Assembly: GCA_937907305.1 (NCBI GenBank)
Contig: CALERQ010000021.1
Location: forward strand, 1-6,029
Length of the DNA: 6,029 nucleotides
Direction of reading: 5' to 3'
DNA from: an uncultured Clostridia bacterium
Lineage (GTDB): Bacteria; Bacillota; Clostridia; Oscillospirales; Ruminococcaceae
The notes beneath the pieces are model-generated. The model was not told the DNA's origin. It saw only the letters and a list, made by a program, of their open reading frames with translations, and did not search any database. Positions within the stretch are counted from its first letter, which is position 1; every line of letters starts with the position of its first letter. Positions 1 to 5,554 of the stretch are shown here, in pieces. The translations under genes were made by a program, and so were the position numbers.

Positions 1-131
1 CCATATTTTTTATCCAGCACTACATTGCGGCCTTTGGGGCCCAGGGTGATCTTGACGGTATCCGCCAGCTGATCAATACCCGCCTGCAGTGCCTTGCGGG
101 CTTCTTCACCATATGCTATCTGCTTTGCCAT
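1..131 (-). CDS. groEL: Chaperonin GroEL, N-terminal fragment (gene runs off the window)
   Basis: GroEL is the 60-kDa cytosolic chaperonin that, with GroES, encloses unfolded proteins and refolds them with ATP. Only the first 43 codons are present; the gene continues beyond base 1. The start ATG is at 131-129. The translation begins MAKQIAYGEEARKALQ and continues through LADTVKITLGPKGRNVVLDKKY. The TLGPKGRNVVL stretch is the highly conserved N-terminal nucleotide-binding segment of group I chaperonins. A strong SD (AGGAGG, on the minus strand at 146-141) lies 9 nt upstream of the start. groES ends 38 nt upstream, so the two form the usual groES-groEL operon under the shared CIRCE-controlled promoter. 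Identity is essentially certain; the rest of the protein cannot be assessed. Confidence 0.97.
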   Translation of the reverse strand, partial: MAKQIAYGEEARKALQAGIDQLADTVKITLGPKGRNVVLDKKY

Positions 132-169
132 AAATAAAAGCCTCCTATTCGCTTATCGTGCGTTATTCT

Positions 170-454
170 TTAGTCCACAATGGCCAGTACATCGCCCTGG
201 CGCAGGATGGTGTAAGTCTCGCCATCCACCTTTACCTCGGTACCGGCGTATTTCGCCAGCAGCACATGGTCGCCGGGCTTCAGGTACATCTCCACCTTTT
301 CACCGTCCACCAGGCCGCCGGGGCCTACGGCTACCACCTCAGCAATGCTGGGCTTTTCCTTGGCGCTGGGGGCCAGGATAATACCGCCCTTGGTGGTCTC
401 CTCCGCTTCCAGCATCTTAATGACGACTCTGTCTGCCAAAGGTTTGATTGTCAT
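170..454 (-). CDS. groES: Co-chaperonin GroES (Cpn10)
   Basis: This is the 10-kDa co-chaperonin, which as a heptamer caps the GroEL cavity in the cytosol. It has 94 aa, the normal family length. The N-terminus MTIKPLADRVVIK is the canonical GroES start. The mobile loop around residues 17-30 carries GGIIL (23-27), the hydrophobic segment that docks onto GroEL. It is followed by the conserved VVAVGPG (about 40-46), the PGDHVLLAKYAGTEVK block and the C-terminal ILRQGDVLAIVD. The start is fixed by an SD (GGAGGG on the minus strand, 468-463) 8 nt upstream. groES is the first gene of the operon with groEL 38 nt downstream. Expression is expected to be heat-inducible through HrcA, because a perfect CIRCE element lies 43 nt upstream of the start. 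Confidence 0.98.
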   Translation of the reverse strand: MTIKPLADRVVIKMLEAEETTKGGIILAPSAKEKPSIAEVVAVGPGGLVDGEKVEMYLKPGDHVLLAKYAGTEVKVDGETYTILRQGDVLAIVD

Positions 455-496
455 AACTGTATCCCTCCGTAAATTGATATGATTTCCTTCATTATT

Positions 497-523
497 TTAG
501 CACTCCATGTTCTTGAGTGCTAA
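497..523. promoter_or_regulatory. CIRCE operator (HrcA binding site) of the groESL operon
   Basis: The sequence shows TTAGCACTC (497-505), a 9-nt spacer and GAGTGCTAA (515-523). This is an exact match to the CIRCE inverted repeat. In Gram-positive bacteria the HrcA repressor binds CIRCE and represses class I heat-shock operons until heat stress, when HrcA loses activity. The element lies between the predicted transcription start and the groES SD, where repression of the minus-strand operon is expected. No hrcA gene is in this window. Confidence 0.97.
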
Positions 524-532
524 CTATATACT

Positions 533-560
533 ATTGTAATCATTTTCACGAAAAAATCAA
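533..560 (-). promoter_or_regulatory. Predicted sigma-A promoter of groES-groEL
   Basis: Read on the minus strand, TTGATT (560-555) and TACAAT (538-533) form -35 and -10 boxes separated by 16 nt. The predicted start of transcription is near 526, just before the CIRCE element. An HrcA-CIRCE complex would therefore block promoter clearance. Box quality is good but not perfect (one mismatch in TACAAT, two in TTGATT). The call rests on spacing and its fit with CIRCE. Confidence 0.75.
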
Positions 561-718
561 GGGTTTTTTCACACTTTTTTGCCCTCTTTGCAAATTTAAC
601 ATTCCGTTCAAATATCGCCGCCCCTGGGGGCAAGTTTTTCCTCCTTCGGCCATAGATATATACAGAACGCCGGCTTTCCGGCCGCATCCTTTGTCAGTCC
701 CTACAGCCCGCAGGCCCA

Positions 719-803
719 GGGGCCGCAGGCAAGCCGCCCCTCCGGGGCGGTTTCGGCGGCCTTCGGCCGCCGGGTTCGGCTGCGCCGAACCGCCTGCGGC
801 CCC
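719..803. repeat. Cloverleaf palindromic element A, upstream of dapF
   Basis: The 85-bp intergenic element folds completely. The outer stem GGGGCCGCAGGC (719-730) pairs perfectly with 792-803 (12 bp). It encloses three adjacent hairpins: 731-740 with 744-753 (10 bp including one G-T pair, loop TCC); 754-761 with 765-772 (8 bp, loop TTC); and 773-780 with 784-791 (8 bp, loop TGC). No base is unpaired at the four-way junction. There is no T-run, so it is not a classical terminator. It ends 27 nt before the dapF SD. It belongs with the elements at 1663-1758 and 3042-3129; the third hairpin is identical to one in the 1663-1758 element. Function is unknown. A mobile palindromic repeat or a structured leader are both possible. 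Upstream, 561-718 holds no gene and only a small hairpin (669-682). Confidence 0.85.
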
Positions 804-843
804 ATCTCTGCCCCTCTACCTCTATTCCACAGGAGGTCACGCC

Positions 844-1629
844 ATGCTCCGCTTTTTCAAAATGCAGGGCTGCGGCAACGATTACATCTTCATCGATTGC
901 CGCAACCAATCCGTCTCCCACCCCCATCAGCTCGCCCGCCGCATCAGTGACCGGCACTTCGGCGTCGGCGGCGATGGCCTGGTCCTGCTCCTCCCCGCCG
1001 AGGGCGCCGATCTCGCCATGCGCATCTTTAATGCCGATGGCAGCGAGGCCGAAATGTGCGGCAATGCCATCCGGTGCGCCGCCCGCTACGTCTGGGACTG
1101 CGGCTGGGCCTGCCACGAGCCCCTCCGCATCCAAACCGCGGCCGGGCTGCGCGTTTTGTGGAACGGCCCCCAAAAGGCCGTCACCGTGGTGATGGGACGG
1201 CCCTCTCCCCTTTCCGGGGCGGGGGTGCGGTGGCAGGGGGAAGCCCTGACCCGGCTTTCGGTCGGCAATCCCCATGGGGTGCTGTTCTGCCCGGATATAG
1301 AGCATTTCCCACTGGCCCAGGCCGCCGCCGAAATCGCCAAAACCGCCCGTCTCAATCTGGAGGCCGTGCAGGTCCTGGAGAAAAACCACCTGAAAATGCG
1401 GGTGTGGGAACGGGGCAGCGGAGAAACTTTGGCCTGTGGCACCGGGGCCTGTGCCGCCGCCACCGCCGCCATCCTGAAAAAGCACTGCGAACGGGGCCAG
1501 CCCGTTACGGTGGAAATGCCGGGCGGCACCGTTACCGTCCGCTGGCTGACCGATGGCCGCCTGCTGCTGACCGGCGAGGCCGAGTTTGTATTCCGCGGGG
1601 AGTGGCCGGAGGACCCTGATCCCTGCTGA
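844..1629 (+). CDS. dapF: Diaminopimelate epimerase
   Basis: This cytosolic enzyme interconverts LL- and meso-diaminopimelate by a two-base, cofactor-free mechanism. It supplies meso-DAP for peptidoglycan and for lysine. The protein has 261 aa, slightly short for the family. Visible motifs are KMQGCGNDY (6-14, substrate-binding Asn12), FNADGSEAEMCGNAIRC (62-78) with first catalytic Cys72, VGNPH (140-144), and ERGSGETLACGTGACAA (189-205) with Glu189/Arg190 and second catalytic Cys198. The C-terminal TGEAEFVF block closes the second half-domain. The frame is open upstream from 517, but the start at 844 is chosen because the protein begins exactly at the family's N-terminus and AGGAGG (831-836) lies 7 nt before it; the upstream translation is low-complexity hairpin DNA. 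The downstream gene is dapL, so the pair covers the last steps of the aminotransferase DAP route. The promoter is not clear; only weak boxes lie between 588 and 662. Confidence 0.96.
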   Translation: MLRFFKMQGCGNDYIFIDCRNQSVSHPHQLARRISDRHFGVGGDGLVLLLPAEGADLAMRIFNADGSEAEMCGNAIRCAARYVWDCGWACHEPLRIQTAAGLRVLWNGPQKAVTVVMGRPSPLSGAGVRWQGEALTRLSVGNPHGVLFCPDIEHFPLAQAAAEIAKTARLNLEAVQVLEKNHLKMRVWERGSGETLACGTGACAAATAAILKKHCERGQPVTVEMPGGTVTVRWLTDGRLLLTGEAEFVFRGEWPEDPDPC

Positions 1630-1662
1630 TGCTGCCTCTACTTCCAGTCCATGCAGGGCGCC

Positions 1663-1758
1663 GGTCCGGCCCGAAGGACGGTTCGGCTGCGCCGAACCCA
1701 GGGGCCTGCGGCCCCTGAAACCGCCCCCAAAGGGGCGGTTTGCCCTTCGGGCCGGACC
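1663..1758. repeat. Cloverleaf palindromic element B, between dapF and dapL
   Basis: The 96-bp element has a perfect 15-bp outer stem: GGTCCGGCCCGAAGG (1663-1677) pairs with 1744-1758. It encloses three hairpins: 1680-1687 with 1691-1698 (loop TGC); 1699-1706 with 1710-1717 (loop TGC); and 1718-1727 with 1732-1741 (10 bp, loop CAAA). Only two bases on each side (1678-1679 and 1742-1743) are not in the main stems. GGTTCGGCTGCGCCGAACC (1680-1698) is identical to 773-791 in element A. The hairpin at 1718-1741 is the counterpart of 731-753. The hairpin order is reversed relative to A, as if B were inserted in the opposite orientation. It occupies most of the 175-bp dapF-dapL gap and ends 30 nt before the dapL SD. 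There is no U-run, so termination between the genes is not indicated. Confidence 0.85.
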
Positions 1759-1804
1759 TTTGCCCTGCACCCACCATCCCAGAACCACAGGAGGAACTAA
1801 CCCC

Positions 1805-3016
1805 ATGTTACCGCTGCACCCCGCCCTGCTCTCCCAACCCGATTACCTCTTCTCCCAAATCGCCGCCGCGGCTGAGGAGGAGCAAAAGCGTCACCCCCAT
1901 CGCCGCATCATCTCCCTCGGCATCGGGGATGTGACCCAGCCCATCGCCCCGGTAGCCGCAGCCGCCCTGCGCACCGCCGCCGCCGAACTGGCCACCCAAA
2001 AGGGCCAAAAGGGCTACGGTCCGGCCGCCGGTTACCCCTTTCTGCGGGAGGCCATTGCCGCCCAGTACGCGGGCCTGCCCTGCCCCATCCTGCCGGAGGA
2101 AGTCACCGTCACCGCGGGCAGCAAGGAAGCCCTGGGGGCGCTCTTTTCCCTGTGGGAGCCCGGCGTGCCGGTCTGGGTCTGCGATCCGGTCTACCCCGCC
2201 TACCGGGCCCAGGCCGAAGCCGTCGGGCACCCGGTTTTTCCGCTGCCCTGCCGGGCGGAAAACGACTTTCTCCCCCGGCCGGAGGAGGCCACAAAGCCCG
2301 GCTTAGTCGTCCTCTGCACCCCCAATAATCCCACCGGTGCCGCTCTTTCCCTGGCGGAAATGACGGAATGGGTGAACTGGGCCGACCGCACCGGCAGCCT
2401 GCTGCTGGTGGATACCGCTTATGCCACCTTCCTTCCCGGGGAGGAGCTGCCCAGCAGCATTTATGCCGTCCCCGGCGCCAAGCGCTGCGCCATCGAGGTC
2501 GGCTCTTTCTCCAAATCCGACGGCTTTACCGGGGTCCGGTGCGGCTGGGTCATCCTGCCGCAGGAAACCGGCTATGCCGCTGCCTGGCAGCGCTGGCTGG
2601 GCAGCCACAGCAATGGCACCAGCTATCCCATCCAGCGGGCCGCGGAGGCCGCCCTTTCCCCCACCGGGCTGCGGCAGCGGCAAAGGGCCCTTGCCATCTA
2701 CCGGCAGAACGCCGCCACCATGCTGCAAATGTTTCACAAGTTGGGGCTCACCTGTGCCACTCGCCGTCCCGGCTGCCAGGCCCCCTACCTCTGGGTCCGC
2801 TGCCCGGATGGCCCGGATGTCCAAAACAGCTGGGCCTGGTTCCACCGCCTGCTGGAGGGCTGCGGCGTTCTCTGCGCGCCGGGGGCCGGCTTTGGGCCAA
2901 TGGGCGAAGGCTGGCTGCGGTTTACCGCCTTTTCCCGTCCGGAGGACACCGCCGAGGCCCTGCGAAGGATGGAGCACTTCCTGCGGCAGCCAGGCCCTAT
3001 ATTACGCGCGCGCTGA
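1805..3016 (+). CDS. dapL: LL-diaminopimelate aminotransferase-type PLP enzyme
   Basis: DapL converts tetrahydrodipicolinate plus glutamate directly to LL-diaminopimelate, bypassing the succinyl and acetyl branches. It is a cytosolic, PLP-dependent fold-type I aminotransferase. The protein has 403 aa, usual for the family. Motifs in order: YLFSQI (14-19), RIISLGIGDVTQPI (34-47), GYGPAAGYPFLREAI (70-84), CTPNNPTGAA (171-180, Asn175), VDTAY (202-206, PLP-pyridine Asp203), SFSKSDGFTGVRCGW (234-248) with Schiff-base Lys237, SNGTS (269-273), and GAGFGPMGEGWLRFTAF (360-376) with the carboxylate-binding Arg372. These SLGIGD, SFSK-DGFTGVR and GFGP-GEG signatures favour DapL over AspC-type enzymes. 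Oddly, the usual SDGAK-C/S-D segment reads TAGSKEALG (103-111). AGGAGG (1789-1794) lies 10 nt before the start. Adjacent dapF supports the role. It is probably cotranscribed with dapF and ends at the terminator at 3167. A related aminotransferase of altered specificity is the main alternative. Confidence 0.85.
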   Translation: MLPLHPALLSQPDYLFSQIAAAAEEEQKRHPHRRIISLGIGDVTQPIAPVAAAALRTAAAELATQKGQKGYGPAAGYPFLREAIAAQYAGLPCPILPEEVTVTAGSKEALGALFSLWEPGVPVWVCDPVYPAYRAQAEAVGHPVFPLPCRAENDFLPRPEEATKPGLVVLCTPNNPTGAALSLAEMTEWVNWADRTGSLLLVDTAYATFLPGEELPSSIYAVPGAKRCAIEVGSFSKSDGFTGVRCGWVILPQETGYAAAWQRWLGSHSNGTSYPIQRAAEAALSPTGLRQRQRALAIYRQNAATMLQMFHKLGLTCATRRPGCQAPYLWVRCPDGPDVQNSWAWFHRLLEGCGVLCAPGAGFGPMGEGWLRFTAFSRPEDTAEALRRMEHFLRQPGPILRAR

Positions 3017-3041
3017 ACGGGCCGCCGCAAGCCGCGGGCTT

Positions 3042-3129
3042 CGGGGGCGCACCGGGCGGGCGAAGCCCGCCCTGAGGGGGGCGGCGCAGCCGCTCCCCTA
3101 CCGTGCCTCCGGCACGGGGTGCGCCCCCG
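3042..3129. repeat. Cloverleaf palindromic element C, downstream of dapL
   Basis: The 88-bp element has the outer stem CGGGGGCGCACC (3042-3053) paired perfectly with 3118-3129. It encloses three hairpins: 3054-3061 with 3065-3072 (8 bp, loop GAA); 3075-3085 with 3089-3099 (11 bp including one G-T pair, loop GCA); and 3101-3107 with 3111-3117 (7 bp, loop TCC). Only 3073, 3074 and 3100 are unpaired. The sequences differ from elements A and B, yet the four-way plan is the same. A small hairpin (3029-3033 with 3037-3041) abuts its left side. It lies 25 bp after the dapL stop and before the dapL terminator, so it would be in the 3' untranslated part of the dapL transcript. Confidence 0.8.
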
Positions 3130-3166
3130 GCCGGGCCCCTGCACCCGCCAGCGAATAGACAGTAAA

Positions 3167-3210
3167 CCGCCGGGCAGCTTCCCTCGCTCCCCGGCGGCTT
3201 TTGTTTTTTT
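3167..3210 (+). terminator. Rho-independent terminator of the dapF-dapL unit
   Basis: The stem CCGCCGGG (3167-3174) pairs with CCCGGCGG (3190-3197). An inner AGC/GCT extension narrows the loop to 7 nt. The run CTTTTG followed by seven T (3198-3210) comes directly after. The structure is 150 bp after the dapL stop, with only element C in between, and reads in the dapL direction. Confidence 0.88.
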
Positions 3211-3295
3211 GCGATATTGGGGAAGCAAAGCCGCCCCAAGCCGGGAAACGGCACAAGGAAGCGAGTCCATCCCGCCGACTCTTCCATTCCCTCGG

Positions 3296-3331
3296 CAAAA
3301 ACACAGCCGGGGAGTTTTACTGCTCCCCGGC
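3296..3331 (-). terminator. Rho-independent terminator of the membrane flavodoxin gene
   Basis: A perfect 9-bp stem, GCCGGGGAG (3306-3314) with CTCCCCGGC (3323-3331), has an 8-nt loop. Read on the minus strand it is followed by TGTGTTTTTGCC, a U-rich tract. It lies 53 bp past the stop of the minus-strand gene at 3385 and faces the dapL terminator, as expected between convergent genes. On the plus strand no good T-run follows. Confidence 0.75.
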
Positions 3332-3384
3332 GGATTATTGTGCGATTTTTGGGGCACGGCGCCATCCGCCCGCCCAGCCGCAGG

Positions 3385-4296
3385 TCAATCTTTGATCTCC
3401 TGGAACGAGCCCATGCGGCACCGGTAACTGCGCAGTCCGGTGTGGCGAAGCCCCAGCAGCGCGTCCATCTCTTCGGCGGCATTTTGATGCCGCCCGCCGG
3501 TGTGGTGCACCAGGATGTAATCCGCCTCCCGGATCTTCCCGGCGGCTGCCTGGCAGAAGCCGCGCATGGGAGCCGCCAGGGCAAAGACCCAAATGGGCGA
3601 AACGATGGTGACATGACGGTAGGCCGAAAGGTCAATTTCCACGGGCCGGATGGGCATGGCCCAGCGGTGCATGCCGTAGCGGCCGCACCACCAGAAGCCC
3701 AGCGTGCCCTCGGTCCGTCCGGAGGATCGGACCTCATAGAGGGCGGCGCCGGTGCGTTCAGCCTCCTCACAGGCCAGCTTTTTGCCATAGCCCATGCGGG
3801 AAAAATAGACCACCAGCCGGGTGGGATCGCTGCCGATGTGGGGATAATCGGCCATGTTTACCGTAAAGCTTTCCTGCTGGCGGAACACCCAGGCGGCATA
3901 GCCGGTAGCCGCCTGGCAAAAGCCGAAAATGAAGAAGGCGGTGGACATGAAATTGGGCGGGAACATGTAGAACTGGATGCAGATCCACAGCATGAGGGTG
4001 ATGCCGAAAATACCGCCCAGTGTCACCCCCGCCTTTTTCCTGGCCAGCAGCAGGCCGGCGGCGGTCAGGTTGGTCAGGCCATTGACGATGAGCAGCGCGA
4101 AGCCGGAAAAGGTCAGGTCCTGAAAAACCACCTCCGCGAAGGGCAGCACCTGGAAGTAGGGCAGCATGCCATCCATCCCCATGGTTTTTCCGGTAGGATC
4201 CAAGAGCATCATGGCAGCGCCGCCCACGGCGCCGATGCCGATAAAAAGCGTCCAGAAAACAAGGATGCGCCGGGCTGTTTCGTATCGTGATCTCAT
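3385..4296 (-). CDS. Four-helix membrane protein with C-terminal flavodoxin-like domain
   Basis: The protein has 303 aa. The N-terminal half has about four hydrophobic helices (roughly 10-32, 60-84, 89-111 and 117-137), interrupted by short loops; Lys/Arg residues (RKK, 86-88) lie between helices 2 and 3. After a linker (138-158), residues 160-303 look like a short flavodoxin: LVVYFSRMGYGKKLA (161-175) matches the FMN phosphate-loop strand pattern (V-Y-F-S-x-T-G-x-T), LYEV (186-189) follows, and VTIVSPIWVFALAAPMRGF (229-247) matches the flavodoxin P-I-W-x-x-x-x-P-x-x-x-F segment. The usual Thr residues in the phosphate loop are Met168 and Gly171. Electron transfer at the membrane by bound FMN is inferred, not shown. 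The frame is open upstream to 4734, but start 4296 is preferred: AGAGG lies 11 nt upstream and a strong promoter starts transcription near 4336, inside the longer frame. It appears monocistronic. The exact family is not recognised. Confidence 0.82.
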   Translation of the reverse strand: MRSRYETARRILVFWTLFIGIGAVGGAAMMLLDPTGKTMGMDGMLPYFQVLPFAEVVFQDLTFSGFALLIVNGLTNLTAAGLLLARKKAGVTLGGIFGITLMLWICIQFYMFPPNFMSTAFFIFGFCQAATGYAAWVFRQQESFTVNMADYPHIGSDPTRLVVYFSRMGYGKKLACEEAERTGAALYEVRSSGRTEGTLGFWWCGRYGMHRWAMPIRPVEIDLSAYRHVTIVSPIWVFALAAPMRGFCQAAAGKIREADYILVHHTGGRHQNAAEEMDALLGLRHTGLRSYRCRMGSFQEIKD

Positions 4297-4342
4297 GGGA
4301 CAATGTTCCTCTTTTCTCGCATTTTCCTCGCAATACTCACCG

Positions 4343-4371
4343 ATACTACACCCATCGGGAAAGATTGTCAA
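4343..4371 (-). promoter_or_regulatory. Strong sigma-A promoter of the membrane flavodoxin gene
   Basis: On the minus strand a consensus TTGACA (4371-4366) is followed after exactly 17 nt by TAGTAT (4348-4343). Transcription would start near 4336, giving a leader of about 40 nt. This supports the ATG at 4296 as the true start and rules out the longer in-frame extension. It is the best promoter in the window. Confidence 0.82.
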
Positions 4372-4396
4372 GTATTTGACGAGGATTCCCTCGCGT

Positions 4397-4880
4397 GACA
4401 AAGACACCCGCTTTGCGATCCCAAAAAGTTCACAGCGCCATTTCATCGCATAAATTATCGGCCGCCGCGGAGCCTTCCTCCCACCTCTTCCGCCGCCGGC
4501 GACGCTTATCCCACATCCCGCAGGGTCTTGCCGCCTTACAAGGGCCCCCGTACGGGGTCCTCTTAGCCGGCTCTGACGGATGATTCTTCCCACCGTGGGG
4601 AGTTTGCATTGCCGCATGAATTTTCGACGGATGTTGGCGTTCTCTTTTCTGGCGGTTATCTGGTTTTCCATCGCCAAAAAGTCCCGCGGAATTTTTCCCA
4701 CGACTTCCCACGACGGAAATGCCGGTGAAGCCAAGCAGGTGCTTTATCCCACGCTTTGTGCCATTGGCGTTCTCTTTCCTGTCGGTCACCGGGTTTCCCC
4801 TCATCAAAAATCCCGTAGGGTTTTCCGCAGCGGAAATGCCCGCTAAACCCGCGTGGGCTCTTCTCCCGCGAAAGAAGGGC
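4397..4880. other. Gene-free stretch between divergent transcription units
   Basis: This region lies between the promoters of the flavodoxin gene and the HD-domain gene. Open frames occur on both strands, but none has a recognisable protein, a good SD or the codon pattern of the neighbours; I regard them as chance. Contents are an imperfect hairpin at 4541-4561 (8 bp with one G-T, loop CGTAC, no T-run), a small hairpin at about 4588-4604, and two diverged direct repeat units from 4634 onward, annotated separately. Confidence 0.6.
4634..4850. repeat. Diverged tandem direct repeats, 130-bp period
   Basis: Unit 1 begins at 4634 and unit 2 at 4764, both with TTGGCGTTCTCTTT. They continue in register through a C-A-A-A-A-A block (4675-4679 and 4805-4810 region), a CCCG block, TTTTCC and GGAAATGCC (4715 and 4832 regions). 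By eye about three-quarters of the first 65 positions match. Unit 1 carries an extra copy of TTCCCACGAC (4695-4704 and 4705-4714, exact tandem); removing it brings the two units back into alignment. The rest of each period is less alike. There is no gene in them and the function is unknown. They could be remnants of a duplicated upstream region or a small repeat family. Confidence 0.65.
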
Positions 4881-4909
4881 TTGCGGGGGAAATGCTTTTG
4901 TGCTACACT
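4881..4909 (+). promoter_or_regulatory. Predicted sigma-A promoter of the HD-domain gene
   Basis: TTGCGG (4881-4886) and TACACT (4904-4909) are separated by 17 nt, giving a start near 4916 and a leader of about 48 nt to the ATG at 4964. The -35 box matches at four of six positions and the -10 box at four of six, so this is a moderate candidate supported by its position. Confidence 0.5.
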
Positions 4910-4963
4910 GTGGCAAAGCGGCCGGAAGGCTGCTGTGATCCCCTACCGAAAGGACGATGAAAA

Positions 4964-5554
4964 ATGGAAAAAATGATCTCCCGCGAAGCGGCCCTGGCCC
5001 TGCTGCGGCAGTACAATCAGGAGCCGTTCCATATCCAGCACGCGCTGACCGTGGAGGCGGTGATGCGCTGGTTTGCCAACGACCTGGGTTACGGCGAGGA
5101 AGCCGATTTTTGGGCCATGTGCGGGCTGCTGCACGATATCGACTTTGAGAAATGGCCCGAGCAGCACTGCATAAAGGCCCCGGAGCTGCTGCGTCCGGCC
5201 GGGGTGGGTGAGGAGATGATCCACGCCATATGCAGCCACGGCCACAAAATATGCACCGATGTGGCCCCCGAAAAGGAGATGGAGAAGGTGCTTTTCGCCT
5301 GCGATGAGCTGACGGGTCTGATTGGCGCGGCCGCGCTGATGCGCCCGAGTAAAAGCACCACGGACATGGAGCTTTCCAGCGTCAAGAAGAAATTCAAGGA
5401 CAAAAAGTTCGCGGCGGGATGCAGCCGGGAGGTCATCAAGGATGGGGCCGAGCTGCTGGGCTGGGAGCTGGATACCCTGATCCAGAAGACGCTGACGGCG
5501 ATGCAGCAGAGTGAGGCCGGCATCCGGGAGGAGCTGGCGGCGCTGCTGGGCTAA
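4964..5554 (+). CDS. HD-domain metal-dependent phosphohydrolase
   Basis: The protein has 196 aa and no signal peptide or membrane segment, so it is probably cytosolic. HD-superfamily proteins bind metal through spaced His/Asp residues and usually hydrolyse phosphoester bonds of nucleotides. Visible here are H26 in HIQHALTVEAVM (23-34), the HD doublet H57-D58 in GLLHDIDFE (54-62), His92/His94 in ICSHGHK (89-95) and Asp114 in ACDELTG (112-118). That is the H...HD...H...D order of the fold. The C-terminal part (138-196) is helical and charged, without a second domain. The start is set by AAGGA (4950-4954) 9 nt upstream and a plausible promoter. It is flanked by its own terminator, so it appears monocistronic. 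The substrate cannot be told from the sequence; neighbours give no clue. This type is commonly annotated as an HDIG/HD hydrolase in clostridia. Confidence 0.88.
   Translation: MEKMISREAALALLRQYNQEPFHIQHALTVEAVMRWFANDLGYGEEADFWAMCGLLHDIDFEKWPEQHCIKAPELLRPAGVGEEMIHAICSHGHKICTDVAPEKEMEKVLFACDELTGLIGAAALMRPSKSTTDMELSSVKKKFKDKKFAAGCSREVIKDGAELLGWELDTLIQKTLTAMQQSEAGIREELAALLG

Noticed and set aside
618..640. Terminator-like GCCC-CTGG-GGGC followed by AAGTTTTTC
   Set aside because: The stem is only 4-5 bp, too weak, and no plus-strand gene ends upstream of it.
588..662. Candidate dapF promoters (TTGCAA at 588 with AATATC at 611; TATATA at 657)
   Set aside because: The boxes are poor: one has a bad -10 and the other no -35. 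A promoter for dapF probably lies here but I cannot place it.
517..843. In-frame N-terminal extension of dapF
   Set aside because: DapF proteins begin at the residues encoded from 844, which has a strong SD. The extension translates the cloverleaf palindrome and overlaps the groE promoter and CIRCE region.
1663..1758. Element B as a transcription terminator between dapF and dapL
   Set aside because: No T-run follows on either strand, and the genes look like one functional unit ending at the proper terminator at 3167-3210.
694..1806. Long minus-strand open frame of 370 codons opposite dapF
   Set aside because: It is the antisense shadow of a certain gene (dapF) in GC-rich DNA. Its translation is rich in Gly/Ala/Pro/Arg with no family motif, and it crosses both palindromic elements.
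719..3129. Cloverleaf elements as tRNA or tRNA-like genes
   Set aside because: Loops of 3-4 nt, no anticodon or T-loop consensus, no CCA end, and stems of 8-12 bp do not fit tRNA.
4297..4734. In-frame N-terminal extension of the membrane flavodoxin gene
   Set aside because: A consensus promoter (4343-4371) lies inside it, with transcription predicted to start near 4336. The start at 4296 has an SD and directly precedes the first membrane helix.
4430..4916. Overlapping open frames on both strands in the flavodoxin-HD gap
   Set aside because: No SD, no recognisable motif and basic low-complexity translations. The similar peptides only reflect the DNA direct repeats.
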